Below, one piece after another: positions 45,312 through 55,229 of a stretch of 64,000 nucleotides of DNA (positions are counted from its first letter, which is position 1; every line of letters starts with the position of its first letter). Under the pieces are notes generated by a model. The model was not told the origin of the DNA. It was given only the letters and a program-made list of their open reading frames with translations, and did not search any database. The stretch is from Bacillota bacterium (lineage in GTDB: Bacteria > Bacillota_I > Bacilli_A > Erysipelotrichales > Erysipelotrichaceae). The translations under genes were made by a program, and so were the position numbers. The DNA lies in the NCBI GenBank assembly GCA_023388995.1, contig JAEWFD010000006.1:83327-147326 (forward strand). Direction: 5' to 3'.

Positions 45312-45788
45312 ATGAATGTAACGACAAAGACCGGTGATGACCAAACGACCTTTCTGCTGAAGCGGCGCCCTAAAGATGATCTGCGTGTTGAAGTATTGGG
45401 ATTAACGGATGAACTGATCGCTCATTTCTTACTTTTGCGATTAGAAATACCTTCCGTGCGTGCCGAATTGCAGCATATTATCCAACATTTAGATGATATA
45501 TTAGCTTATATGGCAGTGGAAGGCTGGGGCTTTAATCCTTCTTATATTACCTATCTGGAAGAACGCAATCTGGAGCGCCGCAGCTACTACGAAGAATTGG
45601 ATCACTTTGTAAAAGCCCAGACAATTGCAGCTGCTAAGTGCAATTTAATCCGTACCAAAGTCCGTACATTGGAGCGTCGCTTTACCACATTGTCCAAGGT
45701 AGAATCTGTCGATTCTTCGGTTTTAATTTATTTGAATCGCTTATCAGATTATTTATTTATTTTAATGCTGGCTTTGAATCAGGAATGA
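45312..45788 (+). CDS. PduO-type cob(I)alamin adenosyltransferase-like protein
   Basis: Probably transfers the adenosyl group of ATP to cob(I)alamin, forming adenosylcobalamin. 158 residues from ATG 45312 (AAAGGAGAAT site). The N-terminal TTKTGDDQTTFLL and KDDLRVEVLGLTDEL match the ATP-binding P-loop region and the following helix of the family. The C-terminal RTKVRTLERRF and YLNRLSDYLFILMLALN match the RxxxRxxER and YLNRLSD blocks. It is shorter than usual (about 180-190) and the P-loop Lys-Gly is replaced by Asp-Gln, so activity is not certain. The adjacent AdoCbl-dependent nrdJ supports the role. Confidence 0.8.
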   Translation: MNVTTKTGDDQTTFLLKRRPKDDLRVEVLGLTDELIAHFLLLRLEIPSVRAELQHIIQHLDDILAYMAVEGWGFNPSYITYLEERNLERRSYYEELDHFVKAQTIAAAKCNLIRTKVRTLERRFTTLSKVESVDSSVLIYLNRLSDYLFILMLALNQE

Positions 45789-45968
45789 TTGCACAGCAGT
45801 AGATTGAAAGGATTTTCAATAAAAAAATCCAAATAATATCTTTGGGAAAAGTAATTAATATGGTACTATATTGGTTATAAGTATGAAACGAAATAGCACA
45901 CAAAAATGCGATCGCTTACATGCAAAAAGAGGGTAGCCTTATGTTTACGATTTGGGAGGAACAACACG

Positions 45969-48485
45969 ATGGCATACGAACAGCAAATGATTGAAAAGTT
46001 GAATCAAGATCTTCAAACTAATTTTCCGCATTTATTTCCAATTGAACCAACGGATCACCTGACACACAGCGGTGTATCTCGTTTGGTCATGCTGGATCGC
46101 TATGCGCAAAAAGACCAGTTATTAAAAACCCTTGGGGTCAATGATCTGGTACTGACAATTATCAAAGAAGATCCAAAATTTCCTGCTCGTGGTGTTGGTA
46201 AGGTTGTATTCGTTGACTATGAAAAAGAACTTGCCCATATTGAGATTGAAGAAGAATACCGGGCAACTTTAGAAGATGAAGCAGAAAGTCTGACAGGTAT
46301 CATTCAACGGGAATTCCGCCAGATTGATAAGCCGCTGGAAATCTATTATGAGCAAATTTCCCGCCGGGTCGGAAAGTCTTTGGCAGGCACAGAGCCAACA
46401 GCAAAGCAAAAAGACCACTATTCCCAATTGTTTTCTGAGCAGCTGCGCAAGTTAAACGTAATCCCGGCAGGCCGTGTCCTGTATGGAGCCGGCAGCGGTA
46501 CTGAAGTTACTTATTTTAATTGCTTTGTTATGCCCTTCGTCAAGGATAGCCGGGGCGGAATTGCCGATCATCGCAAAGAAGTAATGGAAATTATGAGCCG
46601 GGGAGGCGGTGTTGGCACCAATGGTTCCACCTTGCGGCCAAAAGCGGCAGCCGCAAAAGGCGTGGGCGGGAAGTCCAGCGGTGCTGTTAGCTGGCTGAAT
46701 GACATTGCCAATTTGACCAACTTGGTTGAACAAGGCGGCAGCAGACGCGGAGCGCAAATGATCATGCTTGCTGATTGGCATCCTGATATTGTAGAGTTTA
46801 TTGTTTCGAAGATGCAAAACCCGAAGGTCTTGAAATGGTTGTCTGACAATTCCAAAGACGAGCATGTGCGGGAACTTGCAAAACGCAAATTGAAATTTAT
46901 CCCCTTATCTCGTGTTGAGATTGAATTATATGAAGCAGTTATTGCCAACAAAACAGCCAGTTCTACCATTGTGGATCATGCACGGGAAGTACTCTTGGAT
47001 GGCGGGCATTTTGAAGTGGTGCAGCCGGACTTCTTAACCGGCGCCAATATTTCGGTTACATTAACCAATGAGTTCATGACTGCAATTGAAAAGAATGAGC
47101 CATATCCGCTTCGTTTCCCTGATTTGGATGTCTATACCAAAGAAGAAAAAGACTATTACGACAATCACTGGCATGAATGCGGCGATGTGCGTGAATGGGA
47201 AGAAAAAGGATATGCCATCAAGATATATCGGACCATTATGGCCCGGGATCTATGGGATTTGATTTGTTTCTGTGCAACCTATTCGGCAGAACCAGGCATT
47301 TTCTTCATTGACAATGCCAATGACATGACAAATGCGAAAGCTTACGGACAAAAAGTTGTGGCTACCAATCCTTGCGGAGAACAGCCGCTGGCACCATACT
47401 CTGTTTGTAACTTGGCAGCAGTAAATCTGGCCAATTTCGTTAATAAAGATACGCATGAAATACTATATGAAGAATTAAAAGAGACAGTTGCCTTGACAGT
47501 CCGCATGCAGGATGATGTCATTGATGATACACCTTACTTCTTGGAGCCAAACAAGGAGCAGGCGCTTGGCGAGCGTCGTGTAGGACTAGGGATTATGGGT
47601 CTGCATGACTTGTTGATCTGGTCCAACCATCGCTATGGGTCCGAAGAAGCAAATGCTGTCGTCGATAAGATCTTTAAAACGATTGCGGTAAGTGCATATC
47701 AGGCTTCTATTGATCTTGCCAAAGAAAAGGGCAGTTTCCCTTTCTTAAAGGATCGTGAAGCATTTATCAACACGGGATTCATGAAGCAAATGCCGGAGGA
47801 AATCCGCCAGCAAATACTGGAACACGGAATCCGCAATTCCCACTTGCTTACTATTGCTCCAACTGGTTCAACCGGAACTATGGTTGGTGTTTCTACCGGC
47901 TTGGAACCTTATTTCTCCTTCTCCTACTTCCGCAGCGGCCGTTTAGGCAAGTTTATTGAAGTAAATGCGGAGATTGTAGAGCAGTGGCTGCAACGCAATC
48001 CCGGGTATACCAGAAGCACCTTGCCGGATATTTTCGTCAGTGCAATGCAATTGACTCCGGAAGAGCACGCAAATACCCAATGCGTCATTCAGCGCTGGAT
48101 CGATTCTTCGATATCCAAAACGGTAAATGCACCTCGCGGATACTCTGTACGGCAAGTACAGTCTATTTATGAACTATTGTATAAAGGGAAAGCCAAAGGC
48201 GGAACTGTTTATGTAGATGGTTCCCGCGATTCGCAAGTGTTGACACTTTCCAATGATGACGAAACAAACTGGTCTCAGCTGGATTTGACGAAAGACTTCG
48301 GAGTTACCGTTAAAGAAGTCACCCCGCCGGAAGAAAAAACAGATAAGCGCGGAGATCGTCAGGATCGCAATATCGGGGTTGAGATTGGTGATATCTGTCC
48401 GATCTGCCTGGAAGGTGTTGTCGAGGAAATCGGCGGCTGCAATACTTGCACCAACTGCAATGCGCAGTTGAAGTGCGGACTATAA
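45969..48485 (+). CDS. nrdJ: Class II (adenosylcobalamin-dependent) ribonucleoside-diphosphate reductase
   Basis: Reduces ribonucleotides to deoxyribonucleotides with a radical generated from AdoCbl, without needing oxygen. 838 residues from ATG 45969, chosen for GGGAGGAAC at the correct distance; the frame to 45906 is unsupported. Active-site features: the first redox cysteine in YFNCFVM (about residue 184) and the radical Cys in NPCGEQPL (about 467). The TIAPTGSTGTM loop and the C-terminal zinc ribbon CPIC...CNTCTNC, with a final Cys for re-reduction, are characteristic. The upstream PduO-like gene could supply its cofactor. I see no cobalamin riboswitch in the 180-base gap. Confidence 0.95.
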   Translation: MAYEQQMIEKLNQDLQTNFPHLFPIEPTDHLTHSGVSRLVMLDRYAQKDQLLKTLGVNDLVLTIIKEDPKFPARGVGKVVFVDYEKELAHIEIEEEYRATLEDEAESLTGIIQREFRQIDKPLEIYYEQISRRVGKSLAGTEPTAKQKDHYSQLFSEQLRKLNVIPAGRVLYGAGSGTEVTYFNCFVMPFVKDSRGGIADHRKEVMEIMSRGGGVGTNGSTLRPKAAAAKGVGGKSSGAVSWLNDIANLTNLVEQGGSRRGAQMIMLADWHPDIVEFIVSKMQNPKVLKWLSDNSKDEHVRELAKRKLKFIPLSRVEIELYEAVIANKTASSTIVDHAREVLLDGGHFEVVQPDFLTGANISVTLTNEFMTAIEKNEPYPLRFPDLDVYTKEEKDYYDNHWHECGDVREWEEKGYAIKIYRTIMARDLWDLICFCATYSAEPGIFFIDNANDMTNAKAYGQKVVATNPCGEQPLAPYSVCNLAAVNLANFVNKDTHEILYEELKETVALTVRMQDDVIDDTPYFLEPNKEQALGERRVGLGIMGLHDLLIWSNHRYGSEEANAVVDKIFKTIAVSAYQASIDLAKEKGSFPFLKDREAFINTGFMKQMPEEIRQQILEHGIRNSHLLTIAPTGSTGTMVGVSTGLEPYFSFSYFRSGRLGKFIEVNAEIVEQWLQRNPGYTRSTLPDIFVSAMQLTPEEHANTQCVIQRWIDSSISKTVNAPRGYSVRQVQSIYELLYKGKAKGGTVYVDGSRDSQVLTLSNDDETNWSQLDLTKDFGVTVKEVTPPEEKTDKRGDRQDRNIGVEIGDICPICLEGVVEEIGGCNTCTNCNAQLKCGL

Positions 48486-48494
48486 CAAACATAT

Positions 48495-48542
48495 AAAATC
48501 CTTAGAGCAAATCAGCATTCTGATTAGTTCTAGGATTTTTTA
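48495..48542 (+). terminator. Terminator after nrdJ
   Basis: AAAATCCT paired with AGGATTTT encloses a second hairpin AATCAG/CTGATT, followed by TTTTT. Confidence 0.75.
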
Positions 48543-48608
48543 CTATTGCACCAGTTTCAAATTTTTTTATTACCCAGTATAATAAAACAATATAGAGGAG
48601 GTACTCAT

Positions 48609-49556
48609 ATGGAACAGGCTTACTTGGATCTGGCAAGGCACATTATCGACCACGGAACAAAAAAAGAAGATCGTACCGGCACCGGAACGATCAGTGTATT
48701 TGGTTATCAGATGCGTTTCGATCTGGCAAAAGGATTTCCGCTGCTGACGACCAAACGCGTTCCCTTTGGCTTAATCAAAAATGAACTCTTGTGGTTCATC
48801 AAAGGAGATACCAACATCCGATATCTGCTCCAGCACAACAATCATATTTGGGATGAATGGGCATTTGCCCGCTATGTGCAAAGCAGTGACTATCATGGTC
48901 CTGATATGACTGATTTCGGACGCCGGGCACTGCATGATTCTTCTTTCCAGTTGCTTTATCAGGAAGAACTGCATCGGTTCTGCGAGAATATAGTAAATGA
49001 TGAAGCTTTTGCTTCCAAGCATGGTACCTTGGGAAATGTTTATGGTTCCCAATGGCGTTTCTGGAAATCAAGCAGAGGAGAAACCATTGACCAATTGCAG
49101 GATGTCATACACATGATTAAACATAACCCTGATTCCCGGCGTTTGATTGTTTCGGCCTGGAATCCCGAGGATGTACCTTCCATGGCTCTTCCGCCATGTC
49201 ATACGCTGTTTCAATTTTATGTTGCGGATGGAAAGCTAAGCTGCCAGCTATATCAGCGCAGTGCGGATGTCTTCTTAGGTGTGCCTTTCAATATTGCCAG
49301 CTATGCCTTGCTAACCCATTTAATTGCCCATGAAACGAATCTTCAAGTAGGAGAATTTGTTCATACGCTGGGAGATGCGCACTTATATACCAATCATTTG
49401 GACCAAATTCAAACCCAATTGGAACGAGAAACCAGACCCTTCCCAAGCTTATGGCTGAATCGGGACAAAACCAGTATCTTTGCGTTTGAAATGGAAGACA
49501 TTCGCATAGAAAACTACGATCCGCATCCAACCATTAAGGCACCTATTGCCGTATAA
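48609..49556 (+). CDS. thyA: Thymidylate synthase (folate-dependent ThyA)
   Basis: Methylates dUMP to dTMP using methylenetetrahydrofolate. 315 residues from ATG 48609 (AGAGGAGGTACTC site); the longer frame from 48546 is unsupported. Motifs: DRTGTGTISVFGYQMRFDL, the phosphate-binding PDSRRLIVSAWNP, the nucleophile Cys in LPPCHTLFQFYV and the dUMP-binding SADVFLGVPFNIASYA. The 315-residue form carries the insertion of the longer Lactobacillus/Staphylococcus-type ThyA. It follows nrdJ, so both dNTP steps are clustered. dfrA is not adjacent. Confidence 0.97.
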   Translation: MEQAYLDLARHIIDHGTKKEDRTGTGTISVFGYQMRFDLAKGFPLLTTKRVPFGLIKNELLWFIKGDTNIRYLLQHNNHIWDEWAFARYVQSSDYHGPDMTDFGRRALHDSSFQLLYQEELHRFCENIVNDEAFASKHGTLGNVYGSQWRFWKSSRGETIDQLQDVIHMIKHNPDSRRLIVSAWNPEDVPSMALPPCHTLFQFYVADGKLSCQLYQRSADVFLGVPFNIASYALLTHLIAHETNLQVGEFVHTLGDAHLYTNHLDQIQTQLERETRPFPSLWLNRDKTSIFAFEMEDIRIENYDPHPTIKAPIAV

Positions 49557-49563
49557 CGTAATC

Positions 49564-49593
49564 TTGCCATACCCTTCTGATAACGGGTATAAT
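49564..49593 (+). promoter_or_regulatory. Promoter of rarA
   Basis: TTGCCA (49564-49569), 18-base spacer, TATAAT (49588-49593), about 23 bases upstream of the TTG start, directly after the thyA stop codon. Confidence 0.7.
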
Positions 49594-49616
49594 ACACATA
49601 GAAACGTGGTGATACC

Positions 49617-50960
49617 TTGGAACAACAATCTTTATTTGATGATCGCGACTATCTGGGACCGCTGCCCAGCCGCATGCGGCCTTCTGATCTGGAAAACTAT
49701 GTCGGCCAATCCCATTTGCTGGGAGAAGGAAAAATCTTACGGCAGCTGATTGACCAGGATATGATATCTTCCATGATCTTTTGGGGTCCTCCGGGTACCG
49801 GCAAAACAACACTGGCACGAATTATTGCCAAGCGAACTAAGGCCGCTTTTCTGGATTTCAGTGCCGTCACAAGCGGCATCAAAGAAATCAAGGAAGTGAT
49901 GAACAGAGCAGAAGAAAATCGTCGCATGGGAGAAAAGACCATTCTTTTCGTGGATGAAATTCATCGTTTTAATAAGGCGCAGCAAGATGCGTTTCTGCCT
50001 TTTGTGGAGAAAGGAAGCATCATTCTAATAGGAGCTACTACCGAAAATCCCTCCTTTGAAATCAATTCAGCTTTACTTTCACGCTGCAAAGTATTTGTTT
50101 TGCAAGCTCTCGCTTTTGAGGATATTTTCATTTTGCTGCAGCGGGTGCTGACCCATCCCAAGGGCTTTGGTCATCAAAGAATTGAAATCGAGGAAGATAG
50201 TTTGGCGATGATTGCACAGTTTGCCAACGGGGATGCCCGAATTGCTTTGAATACATTAGAGATGGTCATTTTGAATGGCGATAAGCAGCATGACACCATT
50301 TATGTTACCAAGCAGACGATTGAACAATGCACCAACAAAAAATCACTGTTATATGACAAGCAGGGCGAAGAGCACTATAATCTGATCTCTGCGTTGCATA
50401 AGTCGATGCGCAACAGTGATGTGCAGGCGGCCATTTATTGGCTGGCACGGATGCTGGAAGCAGGCGAAGATCCGCTTTATATTGCTCGAAGACTCATTCG
50501 CTTTGCCAGCGAGGATATTGGCATGGCAGACAGCCGGGCAGTGGAACTTGCAGTCACTGTTTACCAAGCGTGCCACTTTATCGGCATGCCAGAGTGCAGC
50601 GTGCATTTAACTCATGCAGTCACGCATCTGACATTGGCCGCCAAATCGAATGCGCTTTATGTCGCTTATGAAACAGCCAAGCAGGATGCCTTGGAGCGCC
50701 TGGCAGAGCCTGTTCCGCTGCAAATACGAAATGCACCTACAAAACTTATGAAGGAATTGCAGTACGGTTCTGGTTATCAATATGCTCACGATACGGAAGA
50801 TAAGCTGACTATGATGGCTTGTTTGCCGGATGCCTTGCTAGGGCGTACCTATTATCAGCCAACCACACAAGGCAATGAAGCACGTGTGAAGGAATGGATG
50901 GAAAAAATCGAAGACTGGAAAAAACAACATCAGGCAAATAAAAACCCACAAGGAGAATGA
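49617..50960 (+). CDS. rarA: Replication-associated recombination protein A (RarA/MgsA)
   Basis: AAA+ ATPase that acts at stalled replication forks. 447 residues from TTG 49617 (GTGGTGATA site). Walker A is FWGPPGTGKTTLARII, Walker B is ILFVDEIHRFNK, sensor 1 is LIGATTENPSFE, and the arginine finger follows in LLSRCKVF. The C-terminal tetramerisation domain is full length (IRFASEDIGMADSRA, then YGSGYQYAHD). The domain order and length match bacterial RarA. It is transcribed from its own promoter and ends in a hairpin shared with the convergent chemoreceptor gene. Confidence 0.95.
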   Translation: MEQQSLFDDRDYLGPLPSRMRPSDLENYVGQSHLLGEGKILRQLIDQDMISSMIFWGPPGTGKTTLARIIAKRTKAAFLDFSAVTSGIKEIKEVMNRAEENRRMGEKTILFVDEIHRFNKAQQDAFLPFVEKGSIILIGATTENPSFEINSALLSRCKVFVLQALAFEDIFILLQRVLTHPKGFGHQRIEIEEDSLAMIAQFANGDARIALNTLEMVILNGDKQHDTIYVTKQTIEQCTNKKSLLYDKQGEEHYNLISALHKSMRNSDVQAAIYWLARMLEAGEDPLYIARRLIRFASEDIGMADSRAVELAVTVYQACHFIGMPECSVHLTHAVTHLTLAAKSNALYVAYETAKQDALERLAEPVPLQIRNAPTKLMKELQYGSGYQYAHDTEDKLTMMACLPDALLGRTYYQPTTQGNEARVKEWMEKIEDWKKQHQANKNPQGE

Positions 50961-50985
50961 CAGGTCATCCCTTATGGGTTTTTTA
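50941..50985. terminator. Bidirectional terminator between rarA and the chemoreceptor gene
   Basis: AAAACCCACAAGG (50941-50953) pairs with CCTTATGGGTTTT (50970-50982) with one mismatch. It overlaps the rarA stop and is followed by T-rich tracts on both strands. Confidence 0.8.
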
Positions 50986-53112
50986 TTACAATTTAAATTT
51001 CTGAACTTCTTCCCACAACACACTAGCCTGATTCGACATTTCGGCACTTGATGCGGACCCCTCTTCTGCTGTCGCAGCATTGGTTTGAACAACATCAGAA
51101 ACCTGGTTTAATCCCTGCGTAATTTCAAAGATAGCGTTTGCTTGCACAACAGAAGCTTGTTCGATTTGGGTAATGACATCTGTAATATGTTGTGTCTGCT
51201 CAACAACTTTCTTGAGAATCGTTGCTGTTTGTTCCGTTGCCTGAATACCATCTTGAATCATCAAATGCGACTGGTTGACCAAAGCTTCCGTTTGTTTAGC
51301 AGCTTCTGAGGATTTGGATGCTAAGCTTCTTACTTCATCTGCCACAACCGCAAAGCCTTTGCCGGCAGTTCCTGCGCGTGCTGCTTCAACCGCAGCATTT
51401 AATGCCAAGATATTCGTTTGGAAAGCAATATCTTCCACCAGTTTGGTAATTCCGGCAATTTTCTTGGAAGAATCTCCAATATGGATCATGGAACGATTCA
51501 GCTGCTCCATCTGGGAATTGCTGCTATTAACATCTGCTTTTGTCTTTTGGACTAAGCTTGCTGCTTTCTGCACGCTGCCGGCATTGTCTCTTGCCTGGTC
51601 CGAAACCGTTGTAATGGATGCATTCAACTCCTGCAAAGTAGCTGCCTGCTCGGTTGCACCAGATGCAAGAGCCTGCGAAGAGGAAGAAATCTGTGATGCA
51701 CCGGCATTCACCAAGTCGGCAGCCAAGCCAATTCTTGAAAGCGCGATGTGCAGCGATGAAACAATCTGGTGCAATGATTCTTTAATTGGCGCGAAGTCCC
51801 CATGATACTCATTTTGAATAGATATACGCAGATCTCCTTGCGCTAAAGTATTCAATGTATGGGCAATTTCACTGATATAGGATTGCAAGGCAATTGCTGT
51901 CGCACTGAATGTTCGTGCCAGATGGCCGAATTCATCTTTTGTAGTTACCTGAATATTTTCATGCAAATTGCCCGCTTTGATACTATCTGCCAAATATACT
52001 ACACTATCCAAAGGACGAAGCGATTTCTTCATATATGTGGTTACACTGATAATTAAGATAGCCAAGCCAAGTAAAGACAAACCCAGAATACTGTAAATAA
52101 TCAGATACATGTCTTGCAATGCTTCCTGTTCCGACACCACAAAGGTACTGGACAGCGGCTTTTCAATTCCTTGAATCACTAGCGGAAGCTGCATAATATA
52201 ACTCATTTTCCCATTAACCAAGCTGGTTGCGTGTGATACTTTCGTGACAGCATTTTTAGTCATCACAATCACATTCTCAGCAACGGTTAATCCGTTTCCG
52301 CTTTTCCCATCCAGCAATGACTTTCCTAACAAGTTCTGATCATGTGAATGAGACAAATAATGTCCTTCGTTAGACAGCAGATAGCTATAGGAAGATTTAT
52401 ATCCGCCATTCTTATATTGCAGCGTACCAATCGTATCCATAATGATATCTGCATTGGCTACGCCTAAGAATTGATTGTTTGCATCAAACATTGGATTGCT
52501 GATGGTTAGCAGCCATACTTCTTTGCCGGTGCTCAATGTATATGCATAAGGCTCAGTCATATATGGTTTCTTGGTGTCTCGTGCCACAGCATAGTAGTCA
52601 CCTTCTTTATAAACATCATAGTCATTAAATTCATCTAAAGCAAGCATACCCATATCACGGTAATAATAGAATGATTGACCATTTGGCGTCTGTTCAAAGA
52701 CCGTGTTCGGTTCCCATGCGGTATAAACGGAGAAAATGCGCTCATCCTCCAATACACTCTTCATGAGTTCTTTGATCAAAGCATCTTTCTCACTGCGCGT
52801 AATCTGCAGACGCTGGAGTGCCTCCATCATATTCGATAAGCTTTGAGCACGAACCTGCATCGTATTTAAATACTCCGCAGCTATTTGTGCATTATCTGCT
52901 GCCAGATAAGTTATGTTCTTTTCCGTATTTTCCTTTACCATTCCCGAGACTAATACCGATACGGTAATTCCCAGAATTGCAAATATCGTGAGTGTCAGAA
53001 TACTAACACGGAGGGGCATTCGGAATGTCAATCGATCAAAGAGAGGGATCTTATGCGATGTCTTATCATTTAGCTGTTCATTTCCTGTTTTTTTAAGTCG
53101 TATTTTTTTCAT
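50986..53112 (-). CDS. Methyl-accepting chemotaxis protein (dCache-type)
   Basis: Transmembrane chemoreceptor. 708 residues from ATG 53112 (GAGGTGC site; ATG 53115 directly before it is equally possible). Membrane helix (about 35-58), a large extracellular sensor (about 60-335) of double-Cache type with WEPNTVFE and FYYYRDMG, a second helix (about 340-365), HAMP, and a signalling domain. The hairpin tip LVEDIAFQTNILALNAAVEAARAGTAGKGFAVVADEVR is close to consensus. There is no C-terminal CheR pentapeptide. No che or flagellar genes are in the window, so the output pathway is unknown. An inverted repeat TGATTC/GAATCA lies in the leader (53133-53154). Confidence 0.93.
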   Translation of the reverse strand: MKKIRLKKTGNEQLNDKTSHKIPLFDRLTFRMPLRVSILTLTIFAILGITVSVLVSGMVKENTEKNITYLAADNAQIAAEYLNTMQVRAQSLSNMMEALQRLQITRSEKDALIKELMKSVLEDERIFSVYTAWEPNTVFEQTPNGQSFYYYRDMGMLALDEFNDYDVYKEGDYYAVARDTKKPYMTEPYAYTLSTGKEVWLLTISNPMFDANNQFLGVANADIIMDTIGTLQYKNGGYKSSYSYLLSNEGHYLSHSHDQNLLGKSLLDGKSGNGLTVAENVIVMTKNAVTKVSHATSLVNGKMSYIMQLPLVIQGIEKPLSSTFVVSEQEALQDMYLIIYSILGLSLLGLAILIISVTTYMKKSLRPLDSVVYLADSIKAGNLHENIQVTTKDEFGHLARTFSATAIALQSYISEIAHTLNTLAQGDLRISIQNEYHGDFAPIKESLHQIVSSLHIALSRIGLAADLVNAGASQISSSSQALASGATEQAATLQELNASITTVSDQARDNAGSVQKAASLVQKTKADVNSSNSQMEQLNRSMIHIGDSSKKIAGITKLVEDIAFQTNILALNAAVEAARAGTAGKGFAVVADEVRSLASKSSEAAKQTEALVNQSHLMIQDGIQATEQTATILKKVVEQTQHITDVITQIEQASVVQANAIFEITQGLNQVSDVVQTNAATAEEGSASSAEMSNQASVLWEEVQKFKL

Positions 53113-53474
53113 CATGCACCTCGCAAAAAACATGATTCAGGTTAATTCGAATCACCAAAAAAGTACCATATTTTTGTAAATTATAGCAAAGTTTAAAATT
53201 ATCCGCAACAATGTAATACATGTTGTGTGTTTCAAAAGAATGGTATCTATTTCATTTGTTTAAATAAAATATTACAGCAATCATATGTGTACTTATCATT
53301 TTATAAAACGAAACAATGTTAATACTTATTCTTCTGAAATAGGACATTATTAACCTGCTATTCTACTTCAAACTCTATTACAATTCCATAGTACTCATAT
53401 GCATGATCAAAAAAATATGATATGATACAAGAAAATAGTAATTCGCTTGAAATTTCTTACTTGGAGGTTTCTTT
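53113..53474. other. Divergent intergenic region between chemoreceptor and TPR-GGDEF gene
   Basis: AT-rich, about 360 bases, gene-free. A 6-bp inverted repeat TGATTC...GAATCA (53133-53154) lies just before the chemoreceptor start. Two overlapping TATGAT -10-like boxes (53416-53426) precede the GGDEF gene. No terminator or repeat array is visible. Confidence 0.5.
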
Positions 53475-55109
53475 ATGGATTTTTCTCACTACGAAGATGA
53501 TATTAGAGTACAGCTTGAGATAGTCACAGCAACACATAGAACCGATAGCAAACGCTGCCGTATCATATGTGAAACTCTGCTATCCAAAGGGGATGAGTTG
53601 AATGACAACACCTTGATTGGTTTTGCCTACTGTTATCTTGCCTTATCTTATTTTGTGGATAACGAGTATCAACTGTTCGTTTCCAATTTGCTTCAAGGCT
53701 TAAAATATCAGCTGCAGCCTCCGATTCCGTTTTTGCTCACCAAATCCTACAACCTGCTGGGTATCAATGATTCATATACAGGCGATATTTCGATGGCTAT
53801 GGACCACTATCTCCATTCTTTGCAATATGCCGAAGAAGCAGGACTGCCTTATGCCGCAGGTGCTGCTTATTACAACATCGGAATGATTTACCGGGATTTA
53901 AATGATATTGATGCGGCCATCTCCTCCCTTAAAAAGGGACTGGCCAATTTAAAAATCAGCCCCTCTTCCGAAAACCGGCAACGAAATATAAACCTGACAT
54001 ACAGTTCTTTGGCCACTTGTTACTTGGAACTCGGCGATACAACTTCGGCATTGCATTACTTTGAACAGCGGGATAAACAGCTGGAAGATATCCAAGACGA
54101 TGCCCATATTGCTGCTTTGTCTTTTGAAATTAAATACTACCATATCTTAGAAGATCATATACGGCGGGATAAAGCCATTGATACAATTCTAACCATCGTA
54201 GAAGGTGCCTCATCCTTAACAGTTGTGTTTGACGAACTTTTTTTGCTCTGTGAATTCCTGTATAAGGTAGGATATTTAGACCAGCTTTGGCGGCTTCTTT
54301 GCAGCATTGATACTCCCAACAACCAAACCGGAGTCACCGAGATGATCTTGAAGTTTATTACTTACAAAGCATATTACTATCAAGGCAAAGGTCTTCATGA
54401 AAAGTATCTTGAAACTTGTGCGGAGCATTTTACCATGTCTAAACGTCAAGAAAAAGAAAATCAGGTACGGCTGAAAAACAGCATTAAACTTCGTGAAGAC
54501 TTGGAAAAAATAAAAATTGAACAACGTCAAATGCAAACGGAGAATAAAATGCTCCTTGATAAATCTAAACGCGATTTTCTTACCAGCCTCCCTAACCGTG
54601 AATGGCTGAATGACTATGCTGATACAGCATTCAATACGGCCTTGCAAAATAGAACTCCGCTAGCCATCGAAATATTAGATATTGACAATTTCAAGCAATA
54701 TAATGATATCCTGGGACACATGGCCGGTGACAGGTATCTGCAAGCACTCTCCGGCTTGCTCCATGATTTAATGGAAAGCGGTCATTTTTGTGCACGTTAC
54801 GGTGGTGATGAGTTCGTGATCATTTATGAGAACCTTAGCAACACCGATATCCTAGAACTCTCGGAACGCTTGCGTCAAGATGTCATGGATCTTTCCATTG
54901 CGGACCAATCGGATGTATCCAATCTTTCTATCACAATTTCGCAAGGAATATGCAGTTCTGTTCCGATGTCTTGGGAACGCACTTGGGATTATTTCCATGC
55001 TGCAGACCAAGCACTTTATCATGTTAAGAATACTGGGCGAAATGCGATCCGCCTTGCCCCTAATCTGTTTGAGCTCTGCAAAAACCCTAAAGAGGTTGCG
55101 ACTAGCTAA
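53475..55109 (+). CDS. TPR-diguanylate cyclase (GGDEF)
   Basis: Likely makes c-di-GMP. 544 residues, soluble. Residues about 1-330 are helical repeats of TPR type (YYNIGMIYRDLNDIDAAISSLKKGL; SSLATCYLELGDTTSALHYFEQ), a coiled coil lies at about 335-375, and the GGDEF domain runs from about 380 to 530. The signature RYGGDEFVIIY is intact, with DIDNFKQYNDILGH for Mg2+/substrate. No RxxD inhibitory site precedes it, so no product inhibition is expected. ATG 53475 follows TTGGAGGTTTC. Its TPR part suggests control by a protein partner. Confidence 0.92.
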   Translation: MDFSHYEDDIRVQLEIVTATHRTDSKRCRIICETLLSKGDELNDNTLIGFAYCYLALSYFVDNEYQLFVSNLLQGLKYQLQPPIPFLLTKSYNLLGINDSYTGDISMAMDHYLHSLQYAEEAGLPYAAGAAYYNIGMIYRDLNDIDAAISSLKKGLANLKISPSSENRQRNINLTYSSLATCYLELGDTTSALHYFEQRDKQLEDIQDDAHIAALSFEIKYYHILEDHIRRDKAIDTILTIVEGASSLTVVFDELFLLCEFLYKVGYLDQLWRLLCSIDTPNNQTGVTEMILKFITYKAYYYQGKGLHEKYLETCAEHFTMSKRQEKENQVRLKNSIKLREDLEKIKIEQRQMQTENKMLLDKSKRDFLTSLPNREWLNDYADTAFNTALQNRTPLAIEILDIDNFKQYNDILGHMAGDRYLQALSGLLHDLMESGHFCARYGGDEFVIIYENLSNTDILELSERLRQDVMDLSIADQSDVSNLSITISQGICSSVPMSWERTWDYFHAADQALYHVKNTGRNAIRLAPNLFELCKNPKEVATS

Positions 55110-55157
55110 CAGTACAACATTAGTGCGTATCTCAATTCAATGGTCTTTTACCAAACA

Positions 55158-55188
55158 AAACCTATCCATTGCCCGTGGATAGGTTTCT
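55158..55188. terminator. Terminator after the TPR-GGDEF gene
   Basis: Perfect 11-bp stem (55158-55168 with 55176-55186), 7-base loop, then T-rich. It may also serve the convergent GGDEF gene. Confidence 0.85.
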
Positions 55189-55229
55189 TTCGTATTCTAT
55201 TTAACAAGTTTTTCCGGTGAATTCATGAG

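Noticed and set aside
45909..45916. GCGATCGC palindrome
   Set aside because: A single copy in the window, so it is no repeat family or obvious operator.
45789..45968. Cobalamin riboswitch or NrdR boxes upstream of nrdJ
   Set aside because: The gap is only 180 bases, with no B12-box-like motif and no convincing paired NrdR palindromes. A weak promoter-like TTGGGA/TACTAT is all I see.
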